Shown here one piece after another: positions 6,428 through 14,323 of a stretch of 22,405 nt of DNA; the first letter of the stretch is position 1, and every line of letters begins with the position of its first letter. Position numbers and translations under genes: made by a program. The notes beneath the pieces are model-generated. The model did not search any database, was not told the DNA's origin, and saw nothing but the letters and a program-made list of their open reading frames with translations. Origin of the DNA: CAZPAN01 sp964581165 (lineage in GTDB: Bacteria > Actinomycetota > Coriobacteriia > Coriobacteriales > CADBOM01); contig CAZOMM010000032.1 of the NCBI GenBank assembly GCA_964581165.1, positions 1 through 22,405 of the forward strand, read 5' to 3'.

Positions 6428-7789
6428 ATGAAACTTGCAAATATCCTGCTTGAGTTAGAGAGCTTAGTGATCTTTCGCGGCCTAAAGGAGCATGCCGAAA
6501 TAATTGCCCTAGTCGATGCCCTTGAAGCAATTGAGGCTGTCAACTTGGATGCAAATAACGCATCCAAACCCGCTTTGATACGAAATGCTGTTGGCAAGGT
6601 TGCTGAGTTTAACAAGCTTGTTGTTGATGCTGGTGGCAATTGGACCAAAATCTTAGAAGAGGCACTGCTTGCCAACGAAAACCCCTACGCCCAAGATCGG
6701 TTGAGGGTTTTGAGTCAGAGCGGAACTGCCGATACTGGAACTGCCGATACTGGAGCTGCCGATACTGGAGCTGCCGATACTGGAACTGACAATACTGGAG
6801 CCGCCAATACTGGAGCCGCCAATACTGAAACTGCCAACACATTGCTTGCAAAAGCAGCAGAGCACGAGCTTGCTTTTTTGGAGGAGCTATCCAAGCTTAG
6901 CCTTGATAACATTGCCAAAAACTGCAGTCTGCGGATAGTAAGAGATGCACTCTCTAATATGCCTGGATGGAAAACCGAGACAATTGATTTGCCCAGCTTA
7001 TACGAACAGCGCCTGGCTCAGGCTCACACTTTGGGATTTGGAATCTTTTCGAAACATCATGTCTTCACATTAGAAAATGGCAGCTTAATGCCAGTGAAAC
7101 ACCCCGATCCTCAGCAACTATCAGATCTGCCAGGCTATGAGCCTGAGCGTTCCAAGATCATCGAAAATACCGAGGCTTTATTGGCTGGGCACCCTGCATC
7201 GAACGTGCTTTTGTATGGAGATGCCGGAACTGGCAAATCGAGCACCGTTAAAGCCATCGCAAACGAATATGCAAATCGGGGTCTAAGACTCATTGAGATC
7301 CGAAAAAGGCAATTATTTGAACTGCCTTTAATCATCGATTCTTTGGCTTCTAATCCACTAAAGTTCATCATCTTTGTAGACGATCTCAGCTTTGTTTCTG
7401 GCGATGACGACTTTGCTGCATTAAAGGCCATTCTCGAAGGCGGAGTCTGTGGAAATGCCCCAAACATAGTAGTTTATGCAACATCTAATCGGAGGCATTT
7501 GATTAAAGAAACCCTAGAGGATAGACAAGGCACAGATCTACACGAGGCCGACACTCGTCAGGAGATGATGAGCCTATCTGCAAGGTTTGGGCTGATTGTC
7601 ACCTTCTCGAGACCAGACAGCAAACGATATGCAGCCATCTTAGAAAAACTAGCAGCAGACGCAGACCTTACAATTGATTCGAAGGAATTGCTGCAGCGCG
7701 GCGAGGCCTTTGCAATACGAGCAGGTGGTCGCAGTCCTAGGGCCGCAAGGCAGTTCATAGACCTGCTCTCATCTGGGCTTGATGTATGA
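6428..7789 (+). CDS. DUF815-type AAA+ ATPase
   Basis: Cytoplasmic P-loop ATPase of the DUF815 family; its client is not known. I chose ATG at 6428 (453 aa) because AAAGGAG lies just upstream; a GTG at 6395 is in frame. Residues 1-97 are helical and unrecognised, residues about 98-139 are a low-complexity Thr/Ala/Asp/Gly/Asn linker made by eight 15-bp DNA repeats, and the ATPase core follows: LPGYEPERSKIIENTE, Walker A YGDAGTGKSS (263-272), Walker B FIIFVDDLSF (313-322), sensor-1-like VVYATSNRRHL (348-358), SARFGLIVTFSRPD (384-397) and GGRSPRAARQFID (433-445) near the end. It is the only plus-strand gene before the gap, divergent from ilvB and convergent with rnr. Ends in TGA. Confidence 0.88.
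   Translation: MKLANILLELESLVIFRGLKEHAEIIALVDALEAIEAVNLDANNASKPALIRNAVGKVAEFNKLVVDAGGNWTKILEEALLANENPYAQDRLRVLSQSGTADTGTADTGAADTGAADTGTDNTGAANTGAANTETANTLLAKAAEHELAFLEELSKLSLDNIAKNCSLRIVRDALSNMPGWKTETIDLPSLYEQRLAQAHTLGFGIFSKHHVFTLENGSLMPVKHPDPQQLSDLPGYEPERSKIIENTEALLAGHPASNVLLYGDAGTGKSSTVKAIANEYANRGLRLIEIRKRQLFELPLIIDSLASNPLKFIIFVDDLSFVSGDDDFAALKAILEGGVCGNAPNIVVYATSNRRHLIKETLEDRQGTDLHEADTRQEMMSLSARFGLIVTFSRPDSKRYAAILEKLAADADLTIDSKELLQRGEAFAIRAGGRSPRAARQFIDLLSSGLDV
6722..6841 (+). repeat. 15-bp in-frame minisatellite in the DUF815 gene
   Basis: Eight contiguous 15-bp units of GGAACTGCCGATACT type (6722-6841). The first two are identical, as are units three and four and units six and seven; the last is the most diverged. 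Each unit codes five residues of the ADTGT or ANTGA kind, so gain or loss of units changes linker length without breaking the frame. It joins the N-terminal region to the ATPase core. Confidence 0.92.
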
Positions 7790-7798
7790 GCCTGACAG

Positions 7799-7837
7799 CA
7801 AGGCCAAATAACAAGGCTAAACAACAAGATCAAAACT
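7799..7837 (+). repeat. three 13-bp tandem units after the DUF815 gene
   Basis: CAAGGCCAAATAA (7799-7811), CAAGGCTAAACAA (7812-7824) and CAAGATCAAAACT (7825-7837) follow the stop codon by nine bases. They run into the left flanking direct repeat of MITE copy B. Another case of short tandem repeats directly downstream of a gene. Confidence 0.6.
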
Positions 7838-7838
7838 A

Positions 7839-8090
7839 CTCTGTTAAACCAGAATTGACATGGAGTTAATCAAGCTCAGCAAAGACAAACTCTCAACAAA
7901 GGGTGCGCAGAATGCCGGGGCTGGCGAGTTCCGCAGCGAGCGAAACTAACTAGAAAATTTTTCTACAACCAAGTTCGTACAAATGAAAGCATACTTCAAT
8001 GGACAAGGAGTGCGAGCGAGGACTGCCCGAGTCCAGCACGGCTTCTGCGCACCCAAGCGGTGATTGTGCTAGCGGTGGTTTAACAGAGTG
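7839..8090. mobile_element. MITE-like palindromic element, copy B
   Basis: A 252-bp noncoding element. Its ends are perfect inverted repeats, CTCTGTTAAACCA (7839-7851) and TGGTTTAACAGAG (8076-8088), 14 bp if the flanking A/T pair is counted. The 8-bp CAAAACTA lies directly on both sides (7831-7838 and 8091-8098), as expected of a target-site duplication. The arms fold back (GGGTGCGCAGAA.GCCG.GCTGG in both), with a palindrome TAGAAAATTTTTCTA at the centre (7951-7965). It is homologous in inverted orientation to copy A. No transposase is in the window. Sitting between convergent genes, it could also end transcripts from both sides. Confidence 0.82.
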
Positions 8091-8119
8091 CAAAACTAGG
8101 TCAACAAGGCCAGCCCAAA

Positions 8120-10213
8120 CTAAACCAATCCAAATGTCAGCCTAGAACGAGCGCCTGAGGCAAATCCTAGGTTCGAGCCTGTTGATAACAGCACAACCTG
8201 AACTCGCTGTCCTAGCGAAAACGATCTACGAGAAGGGCTTTCGTAGTCTACAAGCTTTCTCTTTTCCTCATCAAATTCGTAGTAAGCAGACAAGGAACGA
8301 ACAGGCACTAGACCCTCACAACCATTTTTAAGTCTTACAAAAAAGCCAGAGGACAAAACCGACACTATCAATGCATCAAACTTTTGACCCACAAACTGCT
8401 CCATATACTCACATACCTTGATTTCGAGCATCTCATTAGAGGCAAGTTCGGCAGTTCTTTCCATAACAGAGGAATGCTCACAGATCTGAGCTAGCACGGC
8501 GCTCATTTGCTGCACATTCTCTACTGCCTCGGGACGCTTAGCTTTTGAGCTGATCTTGCCACGATCCTTTGCCGCCTTATAAAGCCTTGCTCGTAGGAAT
8601 CTATGTGCCATTAGGTCGGGATATCTTCTAATTGGAGAGGTAAAGTGGGTATACGCCAACGATGCCAGTCCAAAATGACTTGTAAATTTGTCACGATACA
8701 AAGCCTGCTTCATCGAACGTAAAACAAGCGAATTAACAATGATGCTCTCTGGCTTATCTCGCACCGAATCAATGAGTGCCTGAATCGATTTATTGGTAGG
8801 AGCCAAAGCTGGGCTAAGTACGCCCATTTCCCGCAAAGCTGGTGTTATCTCTTCTAGAGAAGACGGTGATGGTGCATCGTGAACGCGATATATCATCGAA
8901 GAGTCAGTCTTTAGCATGTAGGCTGCCACAGTCTCATTGGCCAAAATCATCGCTTCTTCAACAAGAGAGGTAGCTTCACTGCGCTGACGCTCTATTACAT
9001 CGTAGGCAAGTCCCTCATCATCTAGCAAAACCTTTAGCTCGCTCGACTCAAAATCTAAAGAACCCCTAGCCTTGCGCCTTGCCAGCAAAGTTTTTCCAAT
9101 TTGCCTGAGCTGCGTGAGGGTTTCTCTTGCCTGTGCATTTGGATAGTCGAGTTTGCCATCAAACATGGCTTGCACATTGCCATAATCGAGCCTAAGTGAG
9201 GATCTAATAACACTTGGATACATCTCAGACCTCAAAGGCACGCAGTCCTTATCCAGATATATATCTACCGTAAAAGCTAGCCTATCCTCGCCAGGCTTAA
9301 GAGAGCACAGATTGTTAGATAAAGCCTCGGGAAGCATTGGAATTACCTTGTTTGGAAAATAAACACTAGTAGCTCTGCGCCTAGCATCCAAATCGAGGGA
9401 ACTCCCCCACCTCACATAATTAGAAACATCAGCGATGTGTACACCTAAACAGATTAAGTCATCTACATACTCTACCGACAGGGCATCGTCAAAATCTTTG
9501 GCATCGACTGGATCAATTGTTAGAACAAACCTGTCGCGCAAATCAAGTCGGTCAGGCTCTTGTAGAGCCTCCTCAACATCTAGTTTTTGCTCTGCGGCCT
9601 CTTTCAAAGCAGCTGGACTAAACTGTGTTTCGAGTCCATGTTTTGCAGCTACTATCTCCTCTAGAATTCCCGGATCGCCCTCGTGTCCCAAAATCTTTTC
9701 AACATGCCCCGATGGCATCTCTCGTTTAGTGGGATAAACATCAAATCGCAGCAGCACAATATCCCTCTCCTGGGGATTGCAGCTCCCGCGATGGGCTCGA
9801 ATTAGGTAGTTCATCCGCTTATCTTGAGGAATCACAAAACCCAGTCCATCCAAGGATACAAACATTCCAACAGTGCTTGTGTGAGCACGTTCTAGTACCC
9901 TCTCCACCGAAGCAGTTGGTGTTTTTCTATCCAATGAATGGCCATCTTCGCTTGTAAACGATGATCTAGGCTGCCAATTACTAGAAGGACGCACCCTCAC
10001 CAAATCGCGATCCATGGCCCCGTTTGTGCGTTTTGAGGGGATATAGAAGCGTCCTTCGGGCGTTTCTACAAAGCCATATCCTTGCGAACTAATTGAGATA
10101 ACTCCACACGGAAATACTGAGCCTGAGTGCTTTTGTCTGGTCGGAGATTTTTTGCGACGCTTTTTAGATCCACCCGATCTATCCTTTTTGGAGTTCTTTC
10201 CCTTTGCAGACAT
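8120..10213 (-). CDS. rnr: ribonuclease R (RNB-family 3'-5' exoribonuclease)
   Basis: Processive 3'-5' exonuclease that degrades structured RNA and works with SmpB/tmRNA in clearing defective messages. The 697 aa comprise a Lys/Arg-rich N-terminus (residues 5-28), cold-shock/OB folds (about 33-175, with GYGFVETPEGRFYIP and GLGFVIP), and the RNB catalytic domain from about 224, with TIDPVDAKDFDDA carrying the metal-binding Asp234, 240, 242 and 243, then GVHIADVSNYV, TSVYFPNKVIPMLPE, HFTSPIRRYPDL and an S1 domain from about 620. ATG at 10213 has only TAGGGG upstream. It is downstream of the peptidase gene across about 230 bases of repeat, and convergent with the DUF815 gene. Ends in TAG. Confidence 0.95.
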   Translation of the reverse strand: MSAKGKNSKKDRSGGSKKRRKKSPTRQKHSGSVFPCGVISISSQGYGFVETPEGRFYIPSKRTNGAMDRDLVRVRPSSNWQPRSSFTSEDGHSLDRKTPTASVERVLERAHTSTVGMFVSLDGLGFVIPQDKRMNYLIRAHRGSCNPQERDIVLLRFDVYPTKREMPSGHVEKILGHEGDPGILEEIVAAKHGLETQFSPAALKEAAEQKLDVEEALQEPDRLDLRDRFVLTIDPVDAKDFDDALSVEYVDDLICLGVHIADVSNYVRWGSSLDLDARRRATSVYFPNKVIPMLPEALSNNLCSLKPGEDRLAFTVDIYLDKDCVPLRSEMYPSVIRSSLRLDYGNVQAMFDGKLDYPNAQARETLTQLRQIGKTLLARRKARGSLDFESSELKVLLDDEGLAYDVIERQRSEATSLVEEAMILANETVAAYMLKTDSSMIYRVHDAPSPSSLEEITPALREMGVLSPALAPTNKSIQALIDSVRDKPESIIVNSLVLRSMKQALYRDKFTSHFGLASLAYTHFTSPIRRYPDLMAHRFLRARLYKAAKDRGKISSKAKRPEAVENVQQMSAVLAQICEHSSVMERTAELASNEMLEIKVCEYMEQFVGQKFDALIVSVLSSGFFVRLKNGCEGLVPVRSLSAYYEFDEEKRKLVDYESPSRRSFSLGQRVQVVLLSTGSNLGFASGARSRLTFGLV

Positions 10214-10243
10214 AAAACCCCTATCAATAAGACAAAGCTATGC

Positions 10244-10400
10244 TAAAGCAGAATTTAAAGCAGAATTGACACGACGTTTATTGGATGGGTACACACAATA
10301 CGCACCAGCTCGGGACTCGAGCAGCCCTTGCTGGACTCGCGCAATACGCGCCGAACTCGAGACTCGGACAGCCCTCGCCGGACTCGAGACTCGCTTAGCC
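10244..10400. repeat. partial palindromic element, copy C, with internal tandem duplications
   Basis: The left end duplicates TAAAGCAGAATT in tandem (10244-10255 and 10256-10267), then continues GACACGAC..TTGGATGGG like copy A. The body is a roughly 46-47-bp tandem duplication (about 10294-10339 and 10341-10386) sharing CAATACGC, ACTCG and CAGCCCT.GC.GGACTCG. The GCTGGACTCG core also occurs in copies A and B. No right-hand terminal repeat is evident. It fills the rnr-peptidase intergenic region. Confidence 0.6.
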
Positions 10401-10445
10401 TAGGGAATGCTAGCAAAGCCCAGCAGCAAAAGCTCAGTGGAGTTT

Positions 10446-12041
10446 TTAAGATGCAAGAATCTCAAGAGCAGCATTTAGCTGAGCGTCTTGCCCATCGCTT
10501 GAACTAGAAGCCTCCACCTCAACATCTGGACTAACGCCCTCTCCATCAATCACATCCCCATCGGGGCTGCGATACTCAGCGATTGTGAACTTAACAGCGC
10601 CACCAAAAGACAGAGCAATCATGCTTTGAACCGTGCCTTTGCCATAGGTGGTGGTACCAACTACTGTAGCCCGTCCATAATCTTGAAGTGCCGCTGCAAC
10701 GATTTCCGAAGCCGAAGCGCTTTGAGCATTCACCAGCACAGTTAAGGGAAGATCACAGATCGAGTCACCAGAAACTTCCAAGTCTTCTTCGCCCGAGAGA
10801 GAGTGGAGTTGCACGGCCGTGCCCTCATCTATAAAGGCAGAAAGAACTTCTATGGCCTGATCCAGATAGCCTCCACCATTGTCCCGCAAATCAAGAACAA
10901 TTCCTGTTGCGCCAGAATCCATTAGCTCTTCTAGGGCTGTTCTTATCTCTTCGCCACTCGTCATGCTAAAGGAGCTGAGCTCGATATATCCCACGGTGTC
11001 AATCATTTCGTATTCGACACTTGGCGTTACGATTTCGGAATATTCGATAGAGGTCTCAATTGTCTCGCCTTCTAGAGCGGGTTCTGCCGAAGAGGTATCA
11101 GAATCTGTGCTTTGTTCGCTCTCGGTGTTTTCGCTAGACGTGCTAGATGTACTAGATGCGCTAGATGTCGCCTCGCCTTCAACCGATTCAGCCGATTCTT
11201 CAGATTCGTCAGACGACTCATCATCAGATGCGTTTTCTGAAGAGGTCGAAGACATCGCGTAAGTAACCAGGGCATCCAGACTTTCTGAGCTAGGTCTGAG
11301 CCATACGATTTCTACAAACTCGCCTTCTTCTCGCTCAATCGCCTCGGCTGCTGTAGTGGGAGTCCATGGACCCTCATCGCCATCGATAGAAACAATCACA
11401 TCTCCATACTGCACTCCGGCCTCATCGGCAGGCGAGTCTTCTGTTACAGAAGACACCACGGTATAGCTGCCGAGTTGTGTGATCGTAATCCCAATGCCCA
11501 TGTACGAACCCGAGGTCATATCCAGATACCAGCTGTAGTAGTCCTCGTCCATATACTGAGCATATTCATCACCAGAAGCCTGCAAGAGCTCCGTGATTGT
11601 GCCCTCTGTTGCAGAGTCTGCATCAAAGTCGTACAAACCATTAGCATCTAGCAAAGTTGCAACCTCGGCTAAGCGCGTCGCAATTTCTGTGGCTGTTGTA
11701 CTAGCACCAGCTTCTAGTTTTTCTGGACTACGTGCAAAAATACTGACGATACCGCCAGCAGCTGCAGCTTGACCTATAACAAAGGCAACAAAGGCCACCA
11801 GCACCAAGGCAATGACGGTTTTGTTACGGCCTCTCTCGTTCGCTTTAGGTGCGCTATTCGCAGCATTCTCTATGCTGCCTGCAGCACCCCCATCTGTAGC
11901 ACCCTCAATGCTCTCTGCAGCATGCACAATCTCAATATTTTCAGTTACATTCAAGCTTTCTGAACCATTACTCAGACGCGCGTCCAAGGGGTTTACCTCC
12001 TCAGACGCGCGTCCGTTAGTTCCATTTTTTTCAGATGGCAT
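10446..12041 (-). CDS. S41-family C-terminal processing peptidase (CtpA-like), membrane-anchored
   Basis: Serine protease expected outside the membrane, acting on envelope proteins. The order is a 70-residue Ser/Glu/Asn-rich N-terminus, one membrane segment (about 74-96, VIALVLVAFVAFVIGQ), a PDZ domain (about 177-255, GSYMGIGITI to PADEAGVQYGDVIVSIDGD), a Ser/Glu/Asp/Thr-rich insert (about 262-325), then the S41 catalytic domain with VLDLRDNGGGYL, SASASE (catalytic Ser443 by spacing) and TYGKGTVQ (Lys468). ATG at 12041 (531 aa) lacks a ribosome binding site; a TTG at 11987 follows AGGAGGT by seven bases and may be the real start. A 15-bp direct repeat (11971-11985, 12000-12014) lies here. Directly downstream of ftsX, so probably linked to FtsEX-controlled wall remodelling. 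Ends in TAA. Confidence 0.9.
   Translation of the reverse strand: MPSEKNGTNGRASEEVNPLDARLSNGSESLNVTENIEIVHAAESIEGATDGGAAGSIENAANSAPKANERGRNKTVIALVLVAFVAFVIGQAAAAGGIVSIFARSPEKLEAGASTTATEIATRLAEVATLLDANGLYDFDADSATEGTITELLQASGDEYAQYMDEDYYSWYLDMTSGSYMGIGITITQLGSYTVVSSVTEDSPADEAGVQYGDVIVSIDGDEGPWTPTTAAEAIEREEGEFVEIVWLRPSSESLDALVTYAMSSTSSENASDDESSDESEESAESVEGEATSSASSTSSTSSENTESEQSTDSDTSSAEPALEGETIETSIEYSEIVTPSVEYEMIDTVGYIELSSFSMTSGEEIRTALEELMDSGATGIVLDLRDNGGGYLDQAIEVLSAFIDEGTAVQLHSLSGEEDLEVSGDSICDLPLTVLVNAQSASASEIVAAALQDYGRATVVGTTTYGKGTVQSMIALSFGGAVKFTIAEYRSPDGDVIDGEGVSPDVEVEASSSSDGQDAQLNAALEILAS
11971..12014 (-). repeat. 15-bp direct repeat in the 5' end of the peptidase gene
   Basis: CTCAGACGCGCGTCC occurs at 11971-11985 and 12000-12014, 29 bp apart, and is read in two different frames (NGRASEE versus LDARLS). 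On minus, AGGAGGT lies between the copies and precedes a possible TTG start. Each copy contains the palindrome GACGCGCGTC. Confidence 0.6.
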
Positions 12042-12095
12042 TTTCTAAAGCCGTGTTCCCTTCGATTCTGACCGCTTGTCACCCAACTTGCAAAG

Positions 12096-13016
12096 CTACA
12101 CCTTAAGATATCTCCGCATCGCAAGCGCCGATCCAAACAGGCCTATCAAAAGACCTATGATCGTTAAGATAAGCGATACGCCCAAAAACTGTGTCGATGA
12201 AATTTCTGTTGGCAGCCACGAGATTACACCGGTTAGATAAGGGGAAACAAAACCCTCCAGCAACCACAAAGTTAAAATTGCCAGAGCACTTCCTATCAAA
12301 GCCTGTATGATGCCCTCCATCACAAAAGGACCTCGAATAAAGTTCTTTGTAGCCCCCACGAGTCTCATGATAGAAATCTCTCTACGGCGCGCCATAATGG
12401 CCAATCTAATGGTGTTGTTAATAAAGACCAAGGTCACAAACACAAGCAAAACAACTACTGCAATTGCCGCATATCTAATGATATTTGTGAGACTGAACAG
12501 TCTCTCTACGCTACGCTGACCGTACTGAATCGAGTCGGATGGATCATCGGGTTCGTCGCAGATAGCTATGAAAGTTTCGTTTGCCTCTATCTGAGAAGCA
12601 ACAAGCTCAACTTGCTGAGGATCGGTCAAGTCCACATCTATGGAACGCGGAAGGATCTCTTTAAGATCGTCATCATCACCAATCGTATCAAGGGTATCCG
12701 CATCTATAGTTTGTCTAGCGCGCTCCACAGCGCCATCTTTGTCAGTAAAACTGACCGTATCCACATATTCGAGCTCTTGGATGTAGTCCATAAGCTCTTG
12801 AATATCTTCGTCGCTGGCATCATCCGAAACATAAGCCGTAATGCTGACCTTATTCTCAATAGAGTCAACCACAGCTTCGACCATGATGTTAGTAATAAAG
12901 AAGAGACCAATTAAAAACAGGGAAAGAAAGATGGTTATTGTAGAACCAATACTGGTAGACAGATTTCTTTTGAGACTGATACAGGCCTCTTTGATGAAAT
13001 AACACAGGTTACGCAT
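12096..13016 (-). CDS. ftsX: cell-division membrane protein FtsX
   Basis: Membrane half of FtsEX, the ABC-transporter-like complex at the division site that activates peptidoglycan hydrolases. I chose the ATG at 13016 (306 aa; MRNLCYFIKEACISLKRN), which overlaps the end of ftsE by eight bases with AGGGGGGTG upstream; the frame is open 21 codons further but that is ftsE sequence. Four membrane segments are visible: SIGSTITIFLSLFLIGLFFI near 23-42, then after an extracytoplasmic Asp/Glu-rich domain AIAVVVLLVFVTLVFI, a segment around IIQALIGSALAILTLWLL, and LGVSLILTIIGLLIGLFGSA. Tight overlap implies translational coupling with ftsE. The S41 peptidase follows 54 bases downstream. Ends in TAG. 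Confidence 0.96.
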   Translation of the reverse strand: MRNLCYFIKEACISLKRNLSTSIGSTITIFLSLFLIGLFFITNIMVEAVVDSIENKVSITAYVSDDASDEDIQELMDYIQELEYVDTVSFTDKDGAVERARQTIDADTLDTIGDDDDLKEILPRSIDVDLTDPQQVELVASQIEANETFIAICDEPDDPSDSIQYGQRSVERLFSLTNIIRYAAIAVVVLLVFVTLVFINNTIRLAIMARRREISIMRLVGATKNFIRGPFVMEGIIQALIGSALAILTLWLLEGFVSPYLTGVISWLPTEISSTQFLGVSLILTIIGLLIGLFGSALAMRRYLKV

Positions 13017-14034
13017 CGAGGCCGTACACCCCCCTGTCTTGGTCGCGAATAATATTGCCCGATTCCAAAGCCACAACACGACGGCGCATACTGTTAACCA
13101 TCTCTTTATCGTGTGTAGCTACCATCACGATAGTACCAGTGCGATTGATCCTATCCAGCAAACGCATAATTCCAAGTGAGGTCTGCGGATCGAGATTTCC
13201 TGTAGGCTCATCGCAAATCAGCAGCGGAGGACGATTAACAATAGCTCTAGCAATAGAAACCCTTTGCTGCTCACCACCAGATAACTGATCGGGGTATTTG
13301 TCAATTTTTCCCTCTAGTCCAACAAGCCTTAGCACCTCTGGAACCTGAGTATTGATGATGTGCTTGGATTTTCCGGTAACTTCTAGAGCAAATGCGATAT
13401 TTTCAAATGCTGTTTTTTTGGGAAGCAACTTAAAATCTTGGAAAACACAGCCGATATTGCGCCTAAGAAATGGGATTCTCCAGGTCTTCATGTTTGCAAG
13501 ATTTTCTCCCGCAACATAAAGGTTGCCCGAGGTCAACTGAATCTCGCGATTAATCAACCTAATAAATGTAGATTTTCCTGAGCCAGAATGGCCCACCAAA
13601 AATACAAATTCGCCAGGATAGACCTTAAGGCTTATGTCATTTAGGGCTGGTCTGTCTGGCTGGGCATCATAGAACTTGCATACGTTCTCAAAAACTATAG
13701 CTGGCTTAGCTCCAATGGTTGAAGCACTAGCCTGGGTATTAACCGAGGAGAAATTTGCACCAGTTTTGGACGGATCAGAAAAAGAGCTTTTTCTAGCACG
13801 ATTAGATCTACCCCTGATACGTCCAACCTTGCCTGCCGATGTCTCTGGCAGCTTAACAGTAGTAGTTTCTAATTCTGGTGAAAGCTCTTCTGTAGATTCG
13901 TCCTGGTCTAAAACAGAAACCTCAGAAGAACTTCTAGCTCTTCGACTCTTTGATGCTGCTGACCTTACATGAGCACCAGTGACATTGAGATCTCTCTCAG
14001 AGTCCTCCTCGAAGCGAGTTGCCTTCGGACTCAC
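13009..14034 (-). CDS. ftsE: cell-division ATP-binding protein FtsE with long N-terminal extension
   Basis: ATPase of FtsEX, on the cytoplasmic face. The ABC domain begins near residue 112 (PAIVFENVCKFYD) with Walker A GHSGSGKST (148-156), Q-loop VFQDFKLLP, signature LSGGEQQR (251-258), Walker B LLICDEP (271-277), and the switch His in VMVATHDKEMV. FtsE is usually about 220-230 aa; here about 112 extra Ser/Arg/Glu-rich, apparently disordered residues precede it. No ATG, GTG or TTG lies near the ABC domain, so the extension is needed unless translation starts unusually. I chose GTG at 14034 (341 aa) because GGAG lies five bases upstream; a TTG at 14049 has no such site. Overlaps ftsX. Ends in TAA. 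Confidence 0.95.
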   Translation of the reverse strand: MSPKATRFEEDSERDLNVTGAHVRSAASKSRRARSSSEVSVLDQDESTEELSPELETTTVKLPETSAGKVGRIRGRSNRARKSSFSDPSKTGANFSSVNTQASASTIGAKPAIVFENVCKFYDAQPDRPALNDISLKVYPGEFVFLVGHSGSGKSTFIRLINREIQLTSGNLYVAGENLANMKTWRIPFLRRNIGCVFQDFKLLPKKTAFENIAFALEVTGKSKHIINTQVPEVLRLVGLEGKIDKYPDQLSGGEQQRVSIARAIVNRPPLLICDEPTGNLDPQTSLGIMRLLDRINRTGTIVMVATHDKEMVNSMRRRVVALESGNIIRDQDRGVYGLDA

Positions 14035-14049
14035 ATACACTCCAATCAA

Positions 14050-14302
14050 TTTTGCTGCATTTGTTTAGGTTTGTTTTATCAAAACGTTCTGGCAAAAACC
14101 AACTCACCATTCTAACAGACACGCCCAAAATGACGGCATTATCTAGATTTTGCCTCCGTACATGGCAAAAAAGCACAAAGATTAAATCAGAAATTCACAA
14201 TTGGCGATTCATGCGATTCACGCGATTCACAACTAGCAGCTCACAACCAACAGCTCAAAATTAACGACTCGCAACTAACGGCTCACAGCTAGTAGCTCAC
14301 AA
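14050..14302. other. ftsE-transketolase intergenic region
   Basis: About 250 bases. The part near ftsE holds a perfect inverted repeat TTTTGCC/GGCAAAA (14148-14170, 9-nt loop), possibly in the ftsE leader. The part near the transketolase gene is an array of 14-bp tandem repeats. No gene is seen, and I could not pick a firm ftsE promoter. Confidence 0.5.
14148..14170 (-). promoter_or_regulatory. 7-bp inverted repeat upstream of ftsE
   Basis: TTTTGCC (14148-14154) and GGCAAAA (14164-14170) pair exactly around TCCGTACAT, about 115 bases before the ftsE start. On minus it lacks a T-run after the stem, so it is a poor terminator for the transketolase genes. Operator or leader hairpin is possible. 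Confidence 0.3.
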
Positions 14303-14323
14303 TTAGCGGTTCACAAAATCTAG
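14193..14323. repeat. 14-bp tandem repeats running into the transketolase stop codon
   Basis: Contiguous 14-bp units: CTCACAACCAACAG (14240-14253), CTCAAAATTAACGA, CTCGCAACTAACGG, CTCACAGCTAGTAG (14282-14295), CTCACAATTAGCGG (14296-14309) and TTCACAAAATCTAG (14310-14323). A 15-bp unit (14225-14239) and shorter 9-bp ATTCA.GCG units extend the array leftwards to about 14193. The last two units contain the stop codon (14303-14305) and final codons of the transketolase C-half gene. Confidence 0.85.

Noticed and set aside
6240..6530. 97-residue N-terminal extension of ilvB
   Set aside because: The extension is not protein-like, crosses the divergent promoter region and the DUF815 start, and a good ribosome binding site marks the ATG at 6239.
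14148..14170. Terminator for the transketolase genes
   Set aside because: The 7-bp stem is perfect but the T-rich side precedes the stem on the transcribed strand and no T-run follows.
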